Shown: positions 8,095 to 12,131 of the stretch, one piece after another
Position numbering within the stretch: the first letter of the stretch is position 1
How the letters are laid out: each line of letters starts with the position of its first letter
Assembly: GCA_032160545.1 (NCBI GenBank)
Contig: JAVHVN010000002.1
Location: 1 to 12,131 of the forward strand
DNA: 12,131 nucleotides
DNA from: DATGFB01 sp032160545
GTDB taxonomy: Bacteria; Actinomycetota; Actinomycetes; Mycobacteriales; Jatrophihabitantaceae
Direction of reading: 5' to 3'
The notes under the pieces: model-generated
Seen by the model: only the letters and a program-made list of their open reading frames with translations
The model's database searches: none
What the model was told of the DNA's origin: nothing
Translations under genes and position numbers: made by a program

Positions 8095-8110
8095 GTTACT
8101 GACGAGTAAC
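8095..8110. promoter_or_regulatory. Perfect inverted repeat GTTACT-N4-AGTAAC, probable operator for fadA-fadB
   Basis: GTTACT (8095-8100), spacer GACG, AGTAAC (8105-8110): a 16-bp dyad with perfect 6-bp arms, notably A/T-rich for this DNA. It lies between the rnd stop (8116) and the fadA start (8062). On the minus strand TAAGTT (8113-8108), a TANNNT match, overlaps it, so a bound protein would block a promoter there. Size and symmetry resemble TetR-family operators, many of which control fatty acid genes in Actinobacteria. The binding protein is not encoded in the window. As an RNA hairpin it would be weak and has no U-tract, so a terminator is less likely. Confidence 0.55.
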
Positions 8111-8118
8111 TTAGCCTA
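8108..8118 (-). promoter_or_regulatory. Candidate -10 region for fadA-fadB
   Basis: On the minus strand two overlapping TANNNT hexamers occur, TAGGCT (8118-8113, overlapping the rnd stop) and TAAGTT (8113-8108). Either would give a short leader containing the fadA ribosome binding site. No convincing -35 is visible, so this rests on the -10 match and its overlap with the inverted repeat. Confidence 0.35.
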
Positions 8119-9354
8119 CTCCGGGGCCGCGATATCCGCCTGCGCCAACGCCGTGGTGAGGCCGGGCGCACACAGCTCGATCTGCCACGGCCGGGCGCCG
8201 ATGTCGGCGAGACGAGCACGCACGGCTGCCTCCTCCAGCGATTCGGGCGGCTGCCAGCACAACCGGCGCAAGGCCTCGGATGCCAGCAGGTTCTGGGCGA
8301 GAATCTGGTGCTTCTCGGCCAGCGCGGCGATGACGTCGCGGGCGCGGCCCATCCGGGCGGCAGCAGCCGGATCGCGCTCGCGCCACCGCGGCGTTGGCGG
8401 AATGTCGTCGCGCGCCGGCCCGGCGGTGGTCGGAAGTTCGTCGTCAGCCAGTGCCCGGGCCGAGTCCAGGGCCGCGAACCACCGGCTGAGCTGCCGGCGT
8501 TGTCGGCTCCCGCCGAACACCGGCAACGCAGCGAGGTCGGCCGGCCGTTTCGGGTCGGAACGAGCGGCCTCGATGATGGCCGAGTCGGGCAGGATGCGCC
8601 CTGGTGCGACGTCGCGCTGCGCCGCGTACTCGTCGCGGGCCTCCCACAGAGCGCGGATCGCGGCGAGCTGGCGCCGGTTGCGCACCCGGTGGATGCCGGA
8701 CGTACGCCGCCACGGGTCGACCCGCGGCGACGCCGGTGGGGCGACCCGGACTGCCTCGAACTCCTGAGCCGCCCAGCTCTGCTTGCCTGCCGCGGTCAGT
8801 TGATCGAGCAGCACAGCTCGGAGCGGGATCAGCAGCTCGACGTCCAGGGCGGCATAGACGAGCCAGTCGTGCGGTAGCGGGCGGGTGCTCCAGTCGGCTG
8901 CCGAGTGCCCTTTCTCGAGGCGCACGCCGAGGTGTTGCTCAACCATCGTGCCCAGCGCAACCCGCTCCTCGCCGAGCAGCCGCCCGGCGAGCTCGGTGTC
9001 GAACAGCGCGGTCGGGCGCATGCCGACTTCGGCTAGGCAGGGGAGGTCCTGGTTCGCGGCGTGCAGGATCCACTCCGCATCGCCGATGGCGTCGTTCAGT
9101 GCGCTCAGGTCGGGGACCTCGATCGGGTCGATCAGAGCTGTGCCGACGCCATCGCGACGCAGCTGAACGAGATACGCACGCTGGCTGTAGCGGTAGCCCG
9201 AGGAGCGTTCGGCGTCGATGGCGACCGGGCCGGTGCCCGTACGCATCCGGGCGACCAGGTCGGCGAGCGCGTCCTCGGTCGTGATCGGGTCTGGGACGCC
9301 CTCGGCGGGCGCCCTCAGTAGCGGCACGTCCGGCGCGTCGTCCGTCTCGCTCAC
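8116..9354 (-). CDS. rnd: RNase D-like 3'-5' exoribonuclease with HRDC domain
   Basis: The product is a DEDDy-type exonuclease expected to trim 3' ends of structured RNA such as tRNA precursors. With the start at GTG 9354-9352 it has 412 residues. Exo I is AIDAERSSGYRYSQRAYLVQ (Asp47, Glu49), Exo II is LHAANQDLPCL (Asn101, Asp103), and Exo III is YAALDVELLIPL (Tyr167, Asp171); all metal-binding residues and the catalytic Tyr are present. An HRDC nucleic-acid-binding domain follows at about 210-290 (RRQLAAIRALWEARDEYA), then an actinobacterial C-terminal region. The frame is open further upstream to 9693, but that part is arginine-rich shadow of DUF3000. The chosen GTG overlaps the DUF3000 stop as GTGA and no Shine-Dalgarno is seen, so re-initiation after DUF3000 is likely. 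The relative in M. tuberculosis is, from memory, Rv2681. Confidence 0.9.
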   Translation of the reverse strand: MSETDDAPDVPLLRAPAEGVPDPITTEDALADLVARMRTGTGPVAIDAERSSGYRYSQRAYLVQLRRDGVGTALIDPIEVPDLSALNDAIGDAEWILHAANQDLPCLAEVGMRPTALFDTELAGRLLGEERVALGTMVEQHLGVRLEKGHSAADWSTRPLPHDWLVYAALDVELLIPLRAVLLDQLTAAGKQSWAAQEFEAVRVAPPASPRVDPWRRTSGIHRVRNRRQLAAIRALWEARDEYAAQRDVAPGRILPDSAIIEAARSDPKRPADLAALPVFGGSRQRRQLSRWFAALDSARALADDELPTTAGPARDDIPPTPRWRERDPAAAARMGRARDVIAALAEKHQILAQNLLASEALRRLCWQPPESLEEAAVRARLADIGARPWQIELCAPGLTTALAQADIAAPE

Positions 9355-9950
9355 GTGGCTGTGGTCAGAACGGTGACCCCTTCCGGCGGCAGCCCCGCGG
9401 CCGCGCATACCAGGTCGACGAATGCTCGCAGGTGGGGGGCCAAATTGGAATCGTCCGCCGTCCAGGACGCGCGCAGTTCGAGTTCGACGGTAGTTCGGGG
9501 CCCGGCGATGTCGCCGAACCGGGTAGAGGTGGTCTGAGTAACCGTGCCGCCCGCCGCGCGGAACGCGGCACCGCGGTCTTCGAGCGCGCCGGTCAGCCAG
9601 CTCCATCCCACGGCGGGCAGCATCGGGTCGACGCCCATCTGGGAGTCCATCTCGGCGGACGCGAACGCGACCAGCCGCAGCACGCCGTCCCACGCCTCGA
9701 CGCCGTCGGGGTCATGCAGCAGCACCAGCCGCCCGGTCGCTAGCTCGTCGCCCTCCGCACTGCGGACGTCGGCCGAGACGGCGTAGCTGTACGGCGCCAG
9801 CCGTTGCGGCGGGCGCAGTGGCTCGACCCTGACCTCGCGGCGCACGCTCGTGGCGGTGAGGCTCTCGACCGCCTGCCGGAACAGGTCTGGCGCGGGTGTC
9901 GCCGGCTCGGCAGGGCCGGCGGCGGCTGGAGGGGTCGGGTCATCGGTCAT
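9351..9950 (-). CDS. DUF3000 family protein of unknown function
   Basis: The 199-residue protein has a proline/alanine-rich N-terminus (about 1-22) and then a compact domain that matches what I recall of the actinobacterial DUF3000 family: LFRQAVESL, PPQRLAPYSYAVSADV, GRLVLLHDPDGVEAWDG, LVAFASAEMD, LPAVGWSWLTGAL, and a C-terminal LELRASWT ... HLRAFVDLVCAAAGLPPEGV. There is no signal peptide, membrane segment or catalytic motif I can name, so it is probably cytosolic; its function is unknown. The ATG 9950-9948 is chosen because the conserved sequence follows it and GGTGAG sits just upstream; the open frame to 10184 codes for low-complexity sequence opposite the zinc-ribbon gene. It overlaps rnd by 4 nt, a pairing I recall from other actinobacteria, which suggests a link with RNA processing. 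That link is inference. Confidence 0.85.
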   Translation of the reverse strand: MTDDPTPPAAAGPAEPATPAPDLFRQAVESLTATSVRREVRVEPLRPPQRLAPYSYAVSADVRSAEGDELATGRLVLLHDPDGVEAWDGVLRLVAFASAEMDSQMGVDPMLPAVGWSWLTGALEDRGAAFRAAGGTVTQTTSTRFGDIAGPRTTVELELRASWTADDSNLAPHLRAFVDLVCAAAGLPPEGVTVLTTAT

Positions 9951-10008
9951 GGGGCTCACCGGGCGCAGGGGATGGGCGGTCGGCATCGCAACGGGGCAGC
10001 CGGCGCGG

Positions 10009-10218
10009 TCAGGCGACTCGCGCCGAAGCGGAGTCGGATCGGGTGGCGGACTCGGCGCGGCGGCTGCCGACAACGACGACGTCGAGGTACAGGGCGGCGC
10101 CGCATTCGGCGCAGGCACGGTCGGGGCAGTCCGCGCCGTGCCCGTCGGGGCATTCCGGCGTCTCGAACAGGCGCTTGCCATCACACACCGCGCAGTACAG
10201 ATAGTCGACAGAGCTCAT
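10009..10218 (-). CDS. Small cysteine-rich zinc-ribbon-like protein, function unknown
   Basis: The 69-residue protein begins MSSVDYLYCAVCDGKRLFE at ATG 10218-10216, which has a strong ribosome binding site (GGGGAGG, 10232-10226, 7-nt spacer). Possible metal ligands are Cys9, Cys12, Cys23, His27, Cys31, Cys36 and Cys39. The outer pairs CAVC and CAEC fit a four-cysteine zinc ribbon; the middle CPDGHGADC adds three more ligands, so a second or extended site is possible. A hydrophobic strand (LYLDVVVVG) follows, then a Ser/Ala/Arg tail likely to be disordered. Short conserved proteins of this look occur in Actinobacteria as far as I remember, without a known role. It is the first gene of the minus-strand run leading to DUF3000 (58-nt gap), rnd and fadA-fadB, and is divergent from hemE. 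Confidence 0.75.
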   Translation of the reverse strand: MSSVDYLYCAVCDGKRLFETPECPDGHGADCPDRACAECGAALYLDVVVVGSRRAESATRSDSASARVA

Positions 10219-10327
10219 CGCGAAACCTCCCCTGACGGGCATGTCGTCGTGTCCGGCCGACAGGGCCAAACCTCGCACGTGGTACCGACAAATTCGGCGA
10301 GGCGCGCCGCGTGGGACGATTGAGGCG
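10219..10327. promoter_or_regulatory. Divergent promoter region between the zinc-ribbon gene and hemE
   Basis: This 109-bp non-coding stretch must hold the start signals for both directions. On the plus strand GACGAT (10315-10320), preceded by TGG, could be an extended -10 seven bases before the hemE ATG, with a poor -35 at 10292-10297 (ATTCGG, 17-nt spacer). No Shine-Dalgarno lies at normal distance before hemE (GAGG is only 2 nt away), which fits a leaderless message. On the minus strand only the ribosome binding site is clear. Two small palindromes, CACGTG (10276-10281) and GGTACC (10281-10286), adjoin; their meaning is unknown. Confidence 0.4.
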
Positions 10328-11389
10328 ATGTCTACGCCAGTCAGCGCAGCGCGCGAGGAACCGCCCGCCCAGCGCCCGCTGCTCGTTCGCGCCGCGTGCG
10401 GTGAGCCCGGCCCTTACCCGCCGGTGTGGTTCATGCGCCAGGCTGGGCGCTCGCTACCTGAGTACCGCGCCCTCCGCGAGGGCAACGGCATGCTCGAGGC
10501 CTGCCGCACGCCGGAGCTGATCACCGAGATCACGCTGCAGCCAGTCCGCCGGCACGGCGTCGATGCCGCCATATTCTTCTCCGACATCGTCGTCCCCCTG
10601 GTCGCGATCGGCGTCGGCATCGACATCGTCGCGGGCGTCGGTCCGGTGGTCGACACCCCGATTCGCTCCGAAGCCGGGCTGGGCGTCCTGCGCCCGCTCG
10701 AGCCCGCAGACGTCCCGTATGTCACCGAGGCGATTAAGGAGCTGGTCCGCGAGCTGCACGGCACGCCGCTGATCGGCTTCGCGGGTGCCCCGTTCACCCT
10801 CGCGAGCTATCTCGTCGAAGGCGGGCCGTCGCGCGACCACGCCCGGACGAAGGCCCTCATGCACGGCGCACCTGACGTCTGGCACGCCCTGCTCGAGCGA
10901 CTGGCCGGAATCGCTCGCGCGTTCCTGGAGGTGCAGATCGACGCGGGTGCCTCGGCCGTGCAGCTGTTCGACTCGTGGGCGGGCGCCCTGTCCCAGGCGG
11001 ACTACGAGCGCTTCGTCCTGCCGCACAGCCGGGCCGTACTCGAACCGCTCTCAGCTTCCGGCGTGCCCCGGATCCACTTCGGCGTGGGCACGGGCGAGTT
11101 GCTCGGATCGATGCGCGCGGCGGGCGCGGACGTGGTGGGCGTCGACTGGCGGGTGCCGCTCGACGAGGCGGCCGTCCGCGTCGGCTCGGACGCCGCGCTG
11201 CAGGGCAACCTCGATCCCGCCCTGCTCCTGGCCGACTGGCCGGTGGTCGAGCGCGAGACCCGGCGGGTCGTCAGTGAGGGGCGTGCTGCCTCGGGGCACA
11301 TCTTCAACCTCGGCCACGGCGTGCTGCCCGAGACCGACGCGGACGTCCTGACCCGCGTCGTCGAACTCGTCCATTCACTGGGCAACTGA
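10328..11389 (+). CDS. hemE: Uroporphyrinogen III decarboxylase
   Basis: UroD removes four acetate carboxyl groups from uroporphyrinogen III to give coproporphyrinogen III in the cytosol. The protein has 353 residues, the usual length. Active-site signatures are intact and line up with the well-studied enzymes: PVWFMRQAGRSLPEYR (Arg37, Arg41), FFSDI (Asp86), FAGAPFTLASYLVEGG (Tyr161), LFDSWAG (Ser216) and FNLGHGVLPETD (His330). The ATG at 10328 is chosen because family sequence begins soon after it; an upstream in-frame ATG at 10241 would add 29 residues running through the intergenic region. The next gene starts on the base after this stop (TGA then ATG), so hemE and the oxidase are surely co-translated. 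Confidence 0.96.
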   Translation: MSTPVSAAREEPPAQRPLLVRAACGEPGPYPPVWFMRQAGRSLPEYRALREGNGMLEACRTPELITEITLQPVRRHGVDAAIFFSDIVVPLVAIGVGIDIVAGVGPVVDTPIRSEAGLGVLRPLEPADVPYVTEAIKELVRELHGTPLIGFAGAPFTLASYLVEGGPSRDHARTKALMHGAPDVWHALLERLAGIARAFLEVQIDAGASAVQLFDSWAGALSQADYERFVLPHSRAVLEPLSASGVPRIHFGVGTGELLGSMRAAGADVVGVDWRVPLDEAAVRVGSDAALQGNLDPALLLADWPVVERETRRVVSEGRAASGHIFNLGHGVLPETDADVLTRVVELVHSLGN

Positions 11390-12131
11390 ATGCGGGTCGC
11401 TGTCGTCGGCGCGGGTATCGCGGGGCTCGCCGCGGCCTGGCGGCTGTGTGAGCAGCTCCCGGACGCCGACGTCGTGGTGCTCGAAGGGTCTCCCACGATC
11501 GGCGGCAAGCTCCGTATCGAGCAGGTCGCAGGCGTGCCGGTCGACGTGGGGGCCGAGGCCATACTCGCCCGGCGCCCCGAGGCGCTCCAGCTCGCCCGCG
11601 CCGCCGGTCTGGGCGACGACCTGCTCGCGCCGCTGACCACTGCGGCGGCGATCCGCGCCGGTGGTGCGAACCATCCGCTGCCCGCCCGGACGATGATGGG
11701 CATTCCGTCCGACGCCGACGCCGTCCGCGACGCCGGCGTGCTGAGCGAGGCCGCGGTCACCCGTGTCGCCGCCGAACCCCAGCTGCCGCCTCTTCCTCCG
11801 ATGGACGGCGACGTCGCCGTCGGGGCTCTGGTCCGTGCCCGGCTCGGCAACGAAGTCACCGACCGGCTGGTCGAACCCCTGCTCGGCGGCGTGTACGCCG
11901 GGCGCGCGGATGACCTGTCCCTGCGCGCGACGATGCCCGCCCTGGCCGGGCGTCTCGCCGCCGGCGGTTCGCTCGTCGATGCCGCGCGCGCAGTCACCGA
12001 CGCAGGCACCCGGGCGCCGTCAGGTGAGCCGGTGTTCGCCGCGATCGCAGGCGGTGTCGGCCGGCTGCCGCGTGCCCTTGCCGGATCCGGACGATTCGAG
12101 GTGCGCACGTCGACGACCGTCCGCGAGATCA
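11390..12131 (+). CDS. hemG: HemY-type FAD-dependent coproporphyrinogen/protoporphyrinogen oxidase, 3' end missing
   Basis: The frame begins at ATG 11390, directly after the hemE stop, and stays open to the window edge (about 247 residues visible of an expected 450 or more). The N-terminus MRVAVVGAGIAGLAAAWRL is a classic FAD-binding GxGxxG fold, followed by LEGSPTIGGKLR, DVGAEAILARRPEALQLARA, and the family hallmark EPLLGGVYAGRADDLSLRAT. These identify the oxygen-dependent HemY family, often called hemG or hemY in actinobacteria. In Gram-positive bacteria with high-GC genomes this enzyme is now understood to oxidise coproporphyrinogen III to coproporphyrin III (CgoX) in the coproporphyrin-dependent heme route, so that activity is more likely here than protoporphyrinogen oxidation. 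No Shine-Dalgarno is seen; translation probably depends on termination of hemE. Confidence 0.92.
   Translation, partial: MRVAVVGAGIAGLAAAWRLCEQLPDADVVVLEGSPTIGGKLRIEQVAGVPVDVGAEAILARRPEALQLARAAGLGDDLLAPLTTAAAIRAGGANHPLPARTMMGIPSDADAVRDAGVLSEAAVTRVAAEPQLPPLPPMDGDVAVGALVRARLGNEVTDRLVEPLLGGVYAGRADDLSLRATMPALAGRLAAGGSLVDAARAVTDAGTRAPSGEPVFAAIAGGVGRLPRALAGSGRFEVRTSTTVREI

Noticed and set aside
9355..9693. Upstream extension of the rnd frame
   Set aside because: Overlaps DUF3000 out of frame, is arginine-rich, and the GTGA junction gives a better start.
9951..10184. Upstream extension of the DUF3000 frame
   Set aside because: Low-complexity sequence overlapping the zinc-ribbon gene; the conserved protein begins at the ATG at 9950.
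11002..12108. 368-codon open frame on the minus strand opposite hemE and hemG
   Set aside because: Low-complexity Ser/Arg/Ala/Pro sequence; both opposing plus-strand frames carry convincing catalytic motifs.
1..12131. Mobile elements, CRISPR arrays, tRNA/rRNA genes, defence or toxin systems
   Set aside because: No repeats, transposase or integrase motifs, cloverleaf sequences or defence-family domains were found on reading both strands.

Overview
The window is high-G+C DNA with dense, often overlapping genes, frequent GTG starts and GTGA or TGA/ATG junctions. Together with the families present (DUF3000, an actinobacterial-type RNase D with HRDC, fadA/fadB beside hemE) this points to Actinomycetota. 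The genus cannot be fixed from sequence alone. The gene set and order broadly recall, from memory, the mycobacterial hemY-hemE / Rv2680-Rv2681 / dxs1 / Rv2689c neighbourhood and a comparable Streptomyces region. Here a two-component system and a fadA-fadB pair lie between dxs and rnd.

Left block, + strand (1-4765): the 3' part of a TrmA/RlmD-type m5U RNA methyltransferase; dxs, the first enzyme of MEP isoprenoid synthesis, whose GTG start has no Shine-Dalgarno but a well-placed -10-like TACGCT; then an OmpR-family response regulator and its membrane histidine kinase. The regulator starts 3 nt after dxs and the two regulatory genes overlap by 4 nt, so dxs and the two-component system can be read as one transcription unit.

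Middle block, - strand (4768-10218, read right to left): a 69-aa cysteine-rich zinc-ribbon-like protein, a DUF3000 protein, RNase D (4-nt overlap with DUF3000), then fadA (thiolase) and fadB (enoyl-CoA hydratase/3-hydroxyacyl-CoA dehydrogenase), which overlap by 14 nt. A perfect 6+4+6 inverted repeat, GTTACT-N4-AGTAAC, lies in the only real gap ahead of fadA and looks like an operator for a separate beta-oxidation promoter. The histidine kinase and fadB converge with 2 nt between their stop codons.

Right block, + strand (10328-12131): hemE (uroporphyrinogen decarboxylase) directly followed by a HemY-type FAD oxidase (hemG/cgoX) that runs off the window. A 109-bp divergent region (10219-10327) separates it from the zinc-ribbon gene.

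Nearly everything is recognisable housekeeping metabolism: isoprenoid precursors, fatty acid oxidation, RNA modification and processing, and heme. I saw no mobile element, CRISPR array, tRNA, rRNA, toxin-antitoxin or defence module, and no gene-free stretch over 300 bases. The least understood pieces are the small seven-ligand zinc-ribbon-like protein, the DUF3000-RNase D coupling, the palindrome before fadA, and the link of a two-component system to dxs.
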